NCBI GenBank assembly: GCA_945893075.1
Contig: CAMDDX010000018.1
Location: 1-42,189 of the forward strand
Length of the DNA stretch: 42,189 nucleotides
DNA from: Planctomyces sp. SH-PL62
Lineage (GTDB): Bacteria; Planctomycetota; Planctomycetia; Planctomycetales; Planctomycetaceae
Direction of reading: 5' to 3'
Shown: positions 32,930 to 41,284 of the stretch, piece after piece
Position numbering within the stretch: the stretch's first letter is position 1
How the letters are laid out: each line of letters opens with the position of its first letter
Made by a program: the position numbers and the translations under genes
Notes under the pieces: model-generated
What the model saw: only the letters and a program-made list of their open reading frames with translations
Databases searched by the model: none
What the model was told of the DNA's origin: nothing

Positions 32930-33937
32930 ATGTCGATGCAAAGCTGGTTATGTCGCGTTCGGTCTCGGTTCGTTGGCAGCCTTCGGATGCGTCGAGCGAC
33001 TCAGCGACGTCAGCGTGCGAAGGGACTTGGGCTGCGAAACGTGATCTGTCAGATGACGTGCGGCTGCGAGCCGCTCGAGTCGAGCGGCCAGATCGAATCC
33101 GTGGATTGGCTGCTGAACGACCCACGTTCCATGAACGAGACTCCGTTGCTGATTTCTGAGATCGACGAACCAACATCGTTTGACGAATCGGTGCCTGTCA
33201 AACTGCTGCTCGAAACACCGAACATTCGGTTGTTCGAGATCGGGGTGGACGAGGTTTATGGCTATGCCAACTACGGCTGGGCCGAAACCAGTGAGGGAAG
33301 CTGGGGGGCCGGAGGGGACGCGAGCAATCATGAAGCGGGCAGTAAGTCGCTGTGGGTCACGCTCTCGCCCTATCAATCGGCGTCATTGAGGACGGCCAAC
33401 GGCTGGCTAATCGTGTCCATCGACGGCCATGAGACGCAGGTTTGCTCAGCCCATGAAATCGAATACCTCCACGTCCACGGGGGCGGCAACACGATCGACC
33501 TGACAGGCATCGAAAAAGAAACGCTGTCATCCAACCTCCTCATCGATCTACACGGTGGGGCTGGAAACGGCACGTTGATCGACAGCGCGGATGCGGACTG
33601 CTTGGTTGTCGACGGTGGCAATGACCAAATCTGCCGACGCGAGCGAAACGCTGCCGGCTTAACATGGGCCAAATTCGGTGATGACACGGCGACGAATCTC
33701 GCCGATGGCATCGAGACAGACGGAAGTGACGGCTGTCTCGTGAATGAGATCTCCAACGCATTGATGTGCGATGTCGCATTCGTCGACAGCGTGAATCAAG
33801 GAGAAGACGCAGACGACGAGACAGAAATCCTGGCCACGGCAGATGACGCCATTGCTGACGATGAAACTCTCACCGAGTCTCGAGATGGCGCTCCAGCGCA
33901 CCGTCGAATTCGCCCGGGAATGAAGATGAATTTGTAG
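32930..33937 (+). CDS. Hypothetical acidic protein with an RTX-like Gly/Asp stretch
   Basis: A 335-residue protein I cannot place. Residues 1-35 are very basic (MSMQSWLCRVRSRFVGSLRM), as in planctomycete exported giants that carry a basic leader before a LEPR motif; here only GCEPLES follows, a weak match. The middle is beta-rich, with a run of Gly/Asn/Asp segments (HGGGNTIDLTGI, LLIDLHGGAGNGTLIDSAD, CLVVDGGNDQI) that resemble degenerate RTX calcium-binding or beta-roll turns. The last 80 residues are acidic, then switch to a short basic tail (RRIRPGMKMNL). ATG 32930 has GGGGAG eight bases upstream; ATG 32837 in frame is possible. Likely exported; function unknown. Confidence 0.6.
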   Translation: MSMQSWLCRVRSRFVGSLRMRRATQRRQRAKGLGLRNVICQMTCGCEPLESSGQIESVDWLLNDPRSMNETPLLISEIDEPTSFDESVPVKLLLETPNIRLFEIGVDEVYGYANYGWAETSEGSWGAGGDASNHEAGSKSLWVTLSPYQSASLRTANGWLIVSIDGHETQVCSAHEIEYLHVHGGGNTIDLTGIEKETLSSNLLIDLHGGAGNGTLIDSADADCLVVDGGNDQICRRERNAAGLTWAKFGDDTATNLADGIETDGSDGCLVNEISNALMCDVAFVDSVNQGEDADDETEILATADDAIADDETLTESRDGAPAHRRIRPGMKMNL

Positions 33938-33957
33938 GATGGCGAAGCCGCAGGAAC

Positions 33958-34071
33958 GTAGGCGAGTCGCTCCTGCGACTCGCATTCGGAACGTTGGTTG
34001 ATTCTCAATATCGCGATTCACTGCCATTGGTCGCGTAACGGGAATCTCAGTCGCGGGAGCGACTGAGCTAC
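33958..34071. repeat. 114-bp GTAG-AGTCGCTCC inverted repeat
   Basis: Arms of 23 bases (33958-33980 and 34049-34071) with about five mismatches, starting GTAG. The left arm holds the inner palindrome CGAGTCGCTCCTGCGACTCG. It fills the space between the hypothetical gene and the convergent ABC ATPase gene. Confidence 0.65.
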
Positions 34072-34145
34072 GTATACGGCGGTTGTGCGATTATGACCCA
34101 TCTCCGACTGAATCGTCGCTCGCACTCAGAGATGTCCTCACCGGA

Positions 34146-35690
34146 TTACGTCCAGCGCAGTAAGTCTGCTTTTTGCACTTCCTCACCGACGAATTCATGG
34201 GCGATGCGGCCACGTGCGAAGACCAGAATTCGATCCGCGTGAGCCAGCACCAACTCCGGTTCGGTCGAAGCGAGCACGACGGCTGCTCCCGACTTTTTTA
34301 AGCCGGCTACCAGCCGCATCACTTCGTCTTTCGCGTTGACGTCCATGCCGCGAGTCGGCTCTTCCAGGACCAACACTCGCACCGGCCCCAAAAGCCATTT
34401 CGCCAACACCACCTTCTGCTGATTTCCGCCTGACAAGTGGCCGGCCAATAATTCCGGCCGAGCGGGGCGGCAGCCAACTTGGTCGAGTATCGGCTGCACG
34501 ACGGTGTGTTCGCGTCCGCGCCGCAACCACTCTCCCATTGAGCGTCGCAGATGAGCCAGCGTTGTGTTGCGAGCAATCGAACTGCGACGCACCAAAGTTT
34601 TCGCTCGATCCGCCGCGACGAGCACGACGCCGCGACTCACCGCCGCCGAGACGTTGCCGTTCGGCAAGGCCGACTCATCCAATCGCACCGAACCCGCATC
34701 GACCGACACTGCGCCGGCCACCGCATGAGCCAACTCTTGATGTCCTGCACCGACGAATCCATAGAGCCCGACACACTCGCCCGGTGCGACGTCAAAGGTC
34801 ACGTCGCTGAATTCGCTGGCTCTCGATAAGCCTGTGACTCGCAATGTTGGAGGAGTTGTTGACCGCGCCGGCAAAGTGGTGGCCGCATCATCGTGGGGCA
34901 GGTTTTCAACTTGCCCGTGTCGTTGGCCGGGCAGGTTGGAAACCTGCCCCACGTGGCGGCCGAGCATTCGGGAAATGACCTCTGTCTTCGTCAGTTCGTC
35001 CGATCGCGACGTCGAGACCTTGCGGCCGTCTTTCAGCACCGTGACGCGATCACAAATCGCCAGAACGTCTTCCAAGAAGTGGCTGATGAAAATGATCGCC
35101 ACGCCGTTTCGTTTGAGCTGCCAGATCAACTCAAACAGCCGCCGCGTCTCCGGAGGGCTGAGCGCGCTGGTCGGCTCGTCGAGGATCAACACTCTCGCTC
35201 CACTGTGCAGGCCGCGAGCGATCTCCACCATCTGCCGGATCACCAGCGGAAACCGATCCAATCGACGCCGCACATCGACGTCGATCGCCATCTCACGCAA
35301 ATAATCTTGCGCTTGTTGCCGCATTCCCGACCAGTCGATCCGCCCGGCTCGCGTCGGCTGTCGGCCGAGAAACAGATTCTCCGCCACCGATAACGCTCCG
35401 ATGCCTGACAGCTCCTGATAGACCATTGCGATCCCGCACGCTTGAGCCTCGCGCGGCGACGACAGCGAGACCTCTCGGCCATGCAGGAGCACAGTCCCTT
35501 CATGATCGGGGTTTGCCCCGGCCAGGATTTTCATCAACGTGCTTTTTCCCGCGCCGTTGCAGCCGACCAGGCCATGCACTTCGCCCGGATGCAGATCGAA
35601 GTCCACGCCTTCCAGCGCGGTCACTCCGGAAAACTGCATCCCCATCGAGCGGCATTCCAACAACGGCGGTTCGGACACAGCGGAAATCAT
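34146..35690 (-). CDS. Sugar ABC transporter ATP-binding protein (RbsA/MglA type, two ATPase domains)
   Basis: A 514-residue tandem ATPase of the carbohydrate-uptake class that energises ribose, galactose or similar import. Domain 1 (about 10-235): Walker A GCNGAGKST (Cys replaces the usual Glu), YQELS, Walker B VLILDEPTSAL; its signature is weak (PLVIRQMVEIARG), as often in this class. Domain 2 (about 275-510): degenerate Walker A GFVGAGHQEL, signature LSGGNQQKVV and EEPTRGMDV, the usual asymmetric pattern. The linker after MLGR holds an in-frame palindromic element read as HVGQVSNLPGQRHGQVENLP. ATG 35690 is preferred; GTG 35699 is possible. No permease or binding protein gene adjoins, unlike typical rbs-type operons. 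Confidence 0.9.
   Translation of the reverse strand: MISAVSEPPLLECRSMGMQFSGVTALEGVDFDLHPGEVHGLVGCNGAGKSTLMKILAGANPDHEGTVLLHGREVSLSSPREAQACGIAMVYQELSGIGALSVAENLFLGRQPTRAGRIDWSGMRQQAQDYLREMAIDVDVRRRLDRFPLVIRQMVEIARGLHSGARVLILDEPTSALSPPETRRLFELIWQLKRNGVAIIFISHFLEDVLAICDRVTVLKDGRKVSTSRSDELTKTEVISRMLGRHVGQVSNLPGQRHGQVENLPHDDAATTLPARSTTPPTLRVTGLSRASEFSDVTFDVAPGECVGLYGFVGAGHQELAHAVAGAVSVDAGSVRLDESALPNGNVSAAVSRGVVLVAADRAKTLVRRSSIARNTTLAHLRRSMGEWLRRGREHTVVQPILDQVGCRPARPELLAGHLSGGNQQKVVLAKWLLGPVRVLVLEEPTRGMDVNAKDEVMRLVAGLKKSGAAVVLASTEPELVLAHADRILVFARGRIAHEFVGEEVQKADLLRWT
34892..34953. repeat. 62-bp CGTGGGGCAGGTT palindrome inside the ABC ATPase gene
   Basis: Arms of 26 bases (34892-34917 and 34928-34953) with two mismatches and a 10-base loop. 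Same family as the outer arms at 14564-14655. Read on the minus strand it gives GQVSNLP and GQVENLP, a repeat caused by the palindrome, with no stop. Confidence 0.88.
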
Positions 35691-35884
35691 TCGACGCACA
35701 CTTTCAGGCGGTCATGAATGAGACCGCGCACTCAACCAGGAGGGCAGAACTCTATTCCGCGCGCGAGTGGAATTGAATCGTCTGCCATCCGAGGCCGCTT
35801 GAGTGGCCATCCGCCGGCCGATTACAGTGCTCGCATCGGGATGTACCGATCAAACTTGTTGTTTCAATTCCGGGAGAACTTCGG

Positions 35885-36439
35885 ATGAACGTGATTCGTG
35901 CGTGTGCTGGTGTCGTGTGTCTGGTCGCGGTGGCAATCGCGGTGGCGGCCGACGAGTCGGGAACCGTGGTTGTTCGCAGCGTGCATCTCTGCTGCGGCGC
36001 TTGCGTCGAAGGAGCGAAAGGCGCGCTCGACGGCATCGAGGGGGTGTCGGACCCGAAAGCCGACGTCAACAGTAAGTCGGTGGTCTTCTCAGCCAAGAAC
36101 GAGAAGGCCGCGATGAAGGGCATTGAGGCACTCGCCGATCACGGCTTCTTCGGCAAAGCGGCGTTCGGCAAGAAAGACCTCGCCTTCCCGGACGTGGGTG
36201 CGAAGAAGGGCGAGAAGCGCGACACGATGTCGTTTACCGGCATCCATCTCTGTTGCGGAGCCTGCCGCAAGGCGGTTCACGAAGCGTTTACGAAGTTGGA
36301 TGGCCTCGGCTCAATGGATATCGACGCTTCAACCGGGACCGTGAAGCTCAACGGAGGCGGCATGGTTGTGCCCGACGCGGTTGAGCTGCTGAACAAAGCC
36401 GGCTTCTATGGCAAGCTCGCCAAGGCCGAGAAGAAGTAG
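35885..36439 (+). CDS. Exported protein with two HMA-like HLCCGAC domains
   Basis: A 184-residue protein with a signal peptide (MNVIRACAGVVCLVAVAIAV, cleavage near AADES). Two related domains follow, at about 28-93 and 115-180. Each has a beta-alpha-beta-beta-alpha-beta pattern of heavy-metal-associated (HMA) domains, but the metal loop is HLCCGAC (34-40 and 121-127) instead of GMTCxxC. Both end in a similar helix (ALADHGFFGKA, LLNKAGFYGKL). HMA domains carry Cu+ or similar ions; a periplasmic tandem form could buffer or deliver metal (inference). Start ATG 35885 follows GGGAGAAC. No metal ATPase or regulator adjoins. Confidence 0.8.
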   Translation: MNVIRACAGVVCLVAVAIAVAADESGTVVVRSVHLCCGACVEGAKGALDGIEGVSDPKADVNSKSVVFSAKNEKAAMKGIEALADHGFFGKAAFGKKDLAFPDVGAKKGEKRDTMSFTGIHLCCGACRKAVHEAFTKLDGLGSMDIDASTGTVKLNGGGMVVPDAVELLNKAGFYGKLAKAEKK

Positions 36440-36454
36440 AAACCATCTCAGAGC

Positions 36455-36517
36455 GTAGCCTGACTCTCCGAGTCGGGAGCGTTTTCGTGGAACTCCCGAC
36501 TCGGAGAGTCAGGCTAC
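36455..36517. repeat. 63-bp GTAGCCTGACTC inverted repeat, copy 2
   Basis: Perfect 23-base arms (36455-36477 and 36495-36517), 17-base loop. Compared with copy 1 (3380-3442) the inner pair T-A is C-G in both arms, keeping the pairing. Confidence 0.88.
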
Positions 36518-36528
36518 AACGAAGCCCC

Positions 36529-36560
36529 GAAGCCCGGCTCGAATCGCCGGGCTTCTTCAT
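36529..36560. terminator. Bidirectional terminator between convergent genes
   Basis: GAAGCCCGGC (36529-36538) pairs with GCCGGGCTTC (36546-36555) around a 7-base loop and is followed by TTCATTT on the plus strand. It separates the HMA-like gene from the convergent LysM gene, whose stop codon is at 36557. Confidence 0.7.
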
Positions 36561-37576
36561 TTCGGCGTGATGGCTTCGGCCGGCTTCTCCGCGACCTGCG
36601 GTTCCAAGTCGCGTTCGAGTTCCGCAAGGACGCCCTCGTCGATCTCCAACAGATCACTGGGGGCAACCTGCGACAACTTATTGCCCAGCGATTCTTCGTC
36701 ACTGGCGTCGGTCGTGCGGCGAATGGTCGGACTGGACTTGGCGGGCTTGAACTTCGGCTTGCGTGCGTCCGTTGGCCCGGCCGGCTCCTGAGATCGTTCC
36801 GTGACTCTGTTCGGCGAGTTGTTGACCGGTGGCGTTGTTCTGGTGGTCGCAGTTGGATCGGCCTTCGTGCTACCGCGCTGGCCGCTGGTCGAACGAGACT
36901 CCGCGCGGTCCGGGATCGTCAGCTTCATGCCGATCTTCAGGTCATTCGCGCTTTTCAATTGGTCGCGATTGGCTTGGAAGATTTCCTGATACCGAGTTTG
37001 GCTCCCCAGATATTTTCCAGCGATGGACGACAACGTCTCGCCATCGGCCACCACATGTGATCGTGTCTGTCCGGAGGTGGCTGGAGCGACTTCGATTCCG
37101 CCTCGTCGAATTCCCTGGCCATCGTTGTTGGCCACCGCATCCCAATCATCGTTGTGCAACGGCCGGATCGGCATGGCCGGAGCATCCTGCGGCGGAGGCG
37201 TGAGTGTGTTGAAGTCAGACGGATTTCCGAGTCGGTCGCTGTTGCTCGAAGGGTCACGCGAACCATTCACGCGGTTGCGTTGAGCCGTCGAATTCCCACC
37301 GGCCGGGTTGTCTCTCAAGAACTCCGGCAAGTCGCTCTGCTGGAATCCATCCCGCGAACGATCCGCAGGTCGACGCGGATCCGTGCCGCGCGTCCGGGCC
37401 TCGGCTTCAGAATAAGGCCCACGCGAATTGTCGCGGGCGATCTTCTGATCCAGACGCGACCCGTCTTTCAAATCGGGTTCATTGTTGCGGGGGGCGTCGT
37501 CTCGAAAGAAGAACGCTCCGACGATGCTGCACAGCAGAATCGCCAATGCCAATCCAACTTTCTTATCGCGGTGCAT
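36557..37576 (-). CDS. Membrane-anchored LysM-domain protein
   Basis: A 339-residue protein. Residues 5-24 (KKVGLALAILLCSIVGAFFF) are a membrane anchor or uncleaved signal. Residues 25-170 are low complexity and rich in Arg, Asp, Asn and Pro. One LysM domain lies at 174-222 (SHVVADGETLSSIAGKYLG, then DLKIGMKLTIP), which binds peptidoglycan or chitin-like glycans. The rest is disordered, rich in Thr, Pro and Lys, with an acidic C-terminal helix (LLEIDEGVLAELERDLEP). ATG 37576 has AAGGAG eight bases upstream; the longer in-frame start is unlikely. Probably a periplasmic cell-wall-linked scaffold. Divergent from lysC. Confidence 0.8.
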   Translation of the reverse strand: MHRDKKVGLALAILLCSIVGAFFFRDDAPRNNEPDLKDGSRLDQKIARDNSRGPYSEAEARTRGTDPRRPADRSRDGFQQSDLPEFLRDNPAGGNSTAQRNRVNGSRDPSSNSDRLGNPSDFNTLTPPPQDAPAMPIRPLHNDDWDAVANNDGQGIRRGGIEVAPATSGQTRSHVVADGETLSSIAGKYLGSQTRYQEIFQANRDQLKSANDLKIGMKLTIPDRAESRSTSGQRGSTKADPTATTRTTPPVNNSPNRVTERSQEPAGPTDARKPKFKPAKSSPTIRRTTDASDEESLGNKLSQVAPSDLLEIDEGVLAELERDLEPQVAEKPAEAITPK

Positions 37577-38000
37577 GACTTGAGTCTCCTTTGACGCTGC
37601 GAACACATGAGGTGCGATCTGAAGGAGAATGTGCCCTATGCGCGGACGTTGACGGTTGGAAACACGTCGGCAACACACGAATTTCAGGCATGATCGGTCG
37701 GATGATCCGGTCTTGAGCGATTTACACGAGCCGCAGGCAGATTCTCTGAAGCTGGCCGCTCGCGAATTTGACTTCGGGAGAATCGTTGTGTCTGGCGCGA
37801 TCGGCACGATCCGACCCGCATTGATCGCCGGGTAGCCACGCTCGCCAAGAGCGTGGGTGGATACGCGAAAAACCCACGCTCTTGGCGAGCGTGGCTACGT
37901 AATCTTCGACGCGCCGCTTCGTTTCGGACGCCCCAACCATGTGATATCGTGCCCCGCTCGCTTCCGGGTGATTTGTGTCCGTTCTACAAGGCAAAGCATT
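37577..38000. other. Divergent gap between the LysM gene and lysC
   Basis: About 420 bases with no gene. It contains the perfect palindrome at 37832-37898. Promoters for both genes must lie here; I see no clear attenuator peptide, riboswitch or operator. Confidence 0.55.
37832..37898. repeat. 67-bp GTAGCCACGC inverted repeat
   Basis: Perfect 26-base arms (37832-37857 and 37873-37898) with a 15-base loop. Same GTAGCC family as 16059, 19285 and 39785; together with 39785 it brackets lysC. Confidence 0.88.
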
Positions 38001-39788
38001 GTGTCGATCATTGTGCAGAAGTTCGGCGGGACCAGCGTGGCGACCGCCGAGAAGATCTTGGCGGCGGCTCAGCGAGCGGTGAATGCCAAGCGTCAGGGAC
38101 ATCAAGTCGTCATGGTCATCAGCGCTCGTGGTGCGAAGACAGACGAGTTGGTGGAACTTGCCAACGAGATTTCGGCGAACCCGCCCGCTCGCGAAATGGA
38201 CATGCTGCTGGCGACCGGAGAACAGGAAGCGGTCGCGCTCGTGGCGATGGCGATTCAAGAACTCGGCGAACCGGCCGTCAGTCTGACCGGCGCGCAGATC
38301 GGAGTGCTGACCGACAACAGCTTCACCAAGGCCCGCATCAAGAAGATTTCGACCGAGCGGATGCGCAAGGCACTCGACGCCGGCAACATCGTCGTGGCGG
38401 CCGGCTTCCAAGGGATCGACGACGATTTCAACATCACAACGCTCGGCCGAGGCGGCAGCGATACGACCGCGACGGCTCTGGCCGCCGTGCTGCAAGCCGA
38501 AGAATGTGAAATCTACACCGATGTCGAAGGCATCTTCACGACCGACCCGCGCATCGTGAAGAACGCTCGCAAGCTCAATCGAATTTCGTACGACGAGATG
38601 CTGGAACTGACGAGCGTCGGTGGCGGCAAGATGCATTCGCGGTCGATCGAGTTCGCGAAGAAGTACCGCGTGCGGTTGCGTGTGCGGCCTAGCTTCAACG
38701 ACACGCTGGGAACGTTGATCTGTCCGGAAGCGGACGACGACGGCCCGATCGCAACCGGCTTGGCGTTGGTCAAGGACGAGGTTCGCGTCAGCTTGTTCGA
38801 CATCCCGGATCGCCCCGGCATCATGAGTCTCATCTTCACGAAGATGGCTCAACGCAAACTCCCGATCGACATGGTCGTGCAAGACGTCGCTAGCGGCGGA
38901 CTCGCGCAGATCTCGTTCACGGTTCCGCAGAACGACATGGCCGAAACATTGAGTGCTGCCGAAGAGGCGGTTGCGGAAATCGGAGCGGGCTCGGTGCAAC
39001 AAGGGACCAACGTCGCCAAGGTCTCGAGCGTCGGAACCGGGATGCGACATCACACCGGCGTCGCCGCCACGATGTTTGAATCCCTCGCCGCCAAGGGGAT
39101 CAGCATCGGCATGATCACGACCGGCGACATCAAGATCTCCTGCCTGGTCGATCGCAGCCGTTGTCAGGAAGCACTCCTTGCCGTGCATGAGGGCTTCAAA
39201 CTGCATGAGGAATCGGCCGTTGCTCCCCCCGTGGGATGGGAAGCGCAGCCCGATGCGATGATGTCGTATCACTCACGAGACGAACTCGAACGTGATGTCG
39301 TCAGCCGCCTGTCGCACATGGAAGACATCGTCGTCAGCGAAGTGCTGCTCGACCAAGACCAGTCGCGCGTCACCGTCCGCAACCTGCCTGACGAACCGGG
39401 GGTCGCCGCCAAGATCTTCACCGCGGTCGCCGAAGGGGGCGTGATGGTGGACATGATCGTCCAGAACATCAGCCAGCGCGGCCACGCAAATTTGTCGTTT
39501 ACGGTCCTACGCACAGACCTTGATACATGCCTGTTGCTCGTCCGCGAGGTGCTCGAACCGTGGCGTGACGCGGCCCTCAGCTACGAACGCGAGATCGCCA
39601 AGCTGTCGGTGATGGGCATTGGTCTCCGCAGCCACACCGGCGTCGGCGAGAAGATGTTCCGTGCTCTGGCCGAAGCCAGCGTCAACATTCAAATGGTCAG
39701 CACCAGCGAAATCCGCATCAGTGCGGTGGTCTCGCCCACCGATGGTCAGCGAGCGCTCGATGCGCTGCTGAAGACGTTCGACTTGTAG
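38001..39788 (+). CDS. lysC: Aspartate kinase with four ACT domains
   Basis: A 595-residue aspartokinase, the first step of the Asp family pathway to Lys, Thr, Met and diaminopimelate. The kinase domain opens [13 protein letters not shown] and has GRGGSDTTA and [12 protein letters not shown]. After about residue 260, four ACT modules follow instead of the usual two: pairs around [13 protein letters not shown] / [13 protein letters not shown] and [13 protein letters not shown] / [13 protein letters not shown]. The pair layout is repeated, suggesting an internal duplication. A four-ACT form is known from cyanobacteria, where it binds Lys and Thr. GTG 38001 is set by the conserved start and AAGG upstream. 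The TAG stop lies inside a palindrome that begins at 39785. Confidence 0.95.
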   Translation: MSIIVQKFGGTSVATAEKILAAAQRAVNAKRQGHQVVMVISARGAKTDELVELANEISANPPAREMDMLLATGEQEAVALVAMAIQELGEPAVSLTGAQIGVLTDNSFTKARIKKISTERMRKALDAGNIVVAAGFQGIDDDFNITTLGRGGSDTTATALAAVLQAEECEIYTDVEGIFTTDPRIVKNARKLNRISYDEMLELTSVGGGKMHSRSIEFAKKYRVRLRVRPSFNDTLGTLICPEADDDGPIATGLALVKDEVRVSLFDIPDRPGIMSLIFTKMAQRKLPIDMVVQDVASGGLAQISFTVPQNDMAETLSAAEEAVAEIGAGSVQQGTNVAKVSSVGTGMRHHTGVAATMFESLAAKGISIGMITTGDIKISCLVDRSRCQEALLAVHEGFKLHEESAVAPPVGWEAQPDAMMSYHSRDELERDVVSRLSHMEDIVVSEVLLDQDQSRVTVRNLPDEPGVAAKIFTAVAEGGVMVDMIVQNISQRGHANLSFTVLRTDLDTCLLLVREVLEPWRDAALSYEREIAKLSVMGIGLRSHTGVGEKMFRALAEASVNIQMVSTSEIRISAVVSPTDGQRALDALLKTFDL

Positions 39789-39850
39789 CCGCGTTTCGCC
39801 AGAACGCGGGCGAAAGGACGAAGACCCGCGTTCTGGCGAAACGCGGCTAC
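39785..39850. repeat. 66-bp GTAGCCGCG inverted repeat overlapping the lysC stop
   Basis: Perfect 26-base arms (39785-39810 and 39825-39850). Its first four bases, GTAG, contain the TAG stop codon of lysC (39786-39788). Same family as 16059, 19285 and 37832. Confidence 0.9.
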
Positions 39851-39883
39851 CTGTCATTCCAGGTTTGACCGACAATTACGCCG

Positions 39884-41077
39884 ATGCAACTCCGCCGTCT
39901 CACCGCCTATCACGTCCGCATCCCGCTGAAGCACAAAGTGCGTCATGCGTCGCACGCGCGCGAAGAAACCGACTCGCTGGTTATGTGCTGTGAGCTCGAC
40001 AACGGAGCGATCGGCTGGGGCGAGGGACTGCCTCGCCCGTATGTCACGGGCGAGACGATCGATCATGTTTGGAGCCTAATCGCCGAGAGTGAGCTCGCGC
40101 GGCAATTGGTCCCGCCGTTTGACAACCTCACGCAGGCGATCAAGTTGGCTGATCAGATCAAACTGAAGGTCGCCGACTGCGAAAACTCATTCGTCGAACG
40201 GGGCTGCTTTGGAAACTCGGCGCGGTGCGCGATTGAACTCAGCCTGCTGGATGCCGCGGCTCGTTCTGACGGCGTGCCCTTGTCGCGAATCACCGAACTG
40301 CTGCCGGAAGCGTTTGCGATTCGCGAATCCAAACCGCAGGTCCGGTACAGCGCGGCAATCACCGCCATGTCGCCTTGGGCTACGGCCGTCCGAGCTTGGA
40401 AGATTCGGCTCTACGGATTCCATCAATGCAAAGTGAAAGTCGGAGTCGCAGATGTCGATGACGCCGACTTACTCCGCCGCATCCGCAAGGTCTTGCCTGA
40501 GGGGCGAGTCGATCTGCGGATCGACGCCAATGAAGCTTGGACGTGCGGGAACTTGGAGTCGAAGCTCGCACTGTTGCGACCGTTTGAGATCACGTCGCTG
40601 GAACAGCCTGTGCCGCACAAGGACGTGGCAGGCTTGGCTCAACTGCGCGGCCGCATTGGCGTCCCGTTGATGCTCGACGAATCGCTGTGCAGCCTGACCG
40701 ATGCTCACCGAGCGATTGAGTCGGGAATCTGCGACCTGTTCAACATCCGGCTGTCGAAGTGCGGCGGCTTCGCGTCGTCGTTGCGTCTCGCGGCGATCGC
40801 GCATCAAGCGGGACTCGGCTATCAGCTCGGCTGCCAAGTCGGCGAGACTGGAATTCTGTCGGCGGCCGGCCGGCATTTCGCGTGCTCGGTTGCGAACATT
40901 CGCTACCTCGAAGGAAGCTACGACCGGCACCTCGTCCGTGAGCGATTGACGGTTCAAGACCTCACGTTCGGCCGACGCGGGTTGGCGACAGCACTCACCG
41001 GTCCGGGGCTGGGCGTGGAGATTGATGAGGCCGCATTGCGGCGTGTGACGGTCCGCCATTGGGAACACCGGCTGTAA
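39884..41077 (+). CDS. Enolase-superfamily enzyme, mandelate racemase/muconate lactonizing group
   Basis: A 397-residue enzyme of the MLE subgroup (dipeptide epimerases, OSB synthases, cycloisomerases). The proton-moving Lys pair lies in CKVKVG, metal ligands are Asp in DANEAW, Glu in LEQP and Asp in MLDES, and the second Lys is in RLSKCGG. QLGCQVGETGILSAAGRH near the end is the expected capping contact. It has no signal peptide. The exact reaction is not decided by these motifs; L-Ala-D/L-Glu epimerase or OSB synthase would both fit, and no men or peptidoglycan-recycling gene is near. The start ATG 39884 is 34 bases past the 39785-39850 palindrome, downstream of lysC. Confidence 0.85.
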   Translation: MQLRRLTAYHVRIPLKHKVRHASHAREETDSLVMCCELDNGAIGWGEGLPRPYVTGETIDHVWSLIAESELARQLVPPFDNLTQAIKLADQIKLKVADCENSFVERGCFGNSARCAIELSLLDAAARSDGVPLSRITELLPEAFAIRESKPQVRYSAAITAMSPWATAVRAWKIRLYGFHQCKVKVGVADVDDADLLRRIRKVLPEGRVDLRIDANEAWTCGNLESKLALLRPFEITSLEQPVPHKDVAGLAQLRGRIGVPLMLDESLCSLTDAHRAIESGICDLFNIRLSKCGGFASSLRLAAIAHQAGLGYQLGCQVGETGILSAAGRHFACSVANIRYLEGSYDRHLVRERLTVQDLTFGRRGLATALTGPGLGVEIDEAALRRVTVRHWEHRL

Positions 41078-41284
41078 TCGATTGTGCTGGCTCATCCTCG
41101 ACAAACAGGTGAGCAAGTACCGCGCATCTCGACCAACAGTGGTCGCTGTCTGGCAGCGGGACATGGCAGGCATCAACGATGACTTACTGATGTCACGTTC
41201 AAGATTCTCAGTTCGAGCACTGGCACTCCACAATTGGCACGTTTAACGTGTTGGCTCAGTTCATTTCTCTCTCAGGAGCCAGCC

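Noticed and set aside
37722-39272. Minus-strand open frame of 516 residues
   Set aside because: Antisense of lysC; composition (His, Arg, Asp-rich) is typical of a GC-rich shadow frame.
41190-41260. Sigma-54 promoter suggested by TGGCAC...TTGGC before the last gene
   Set aside because: The spacing between GG and GC does not match the required ten bases.
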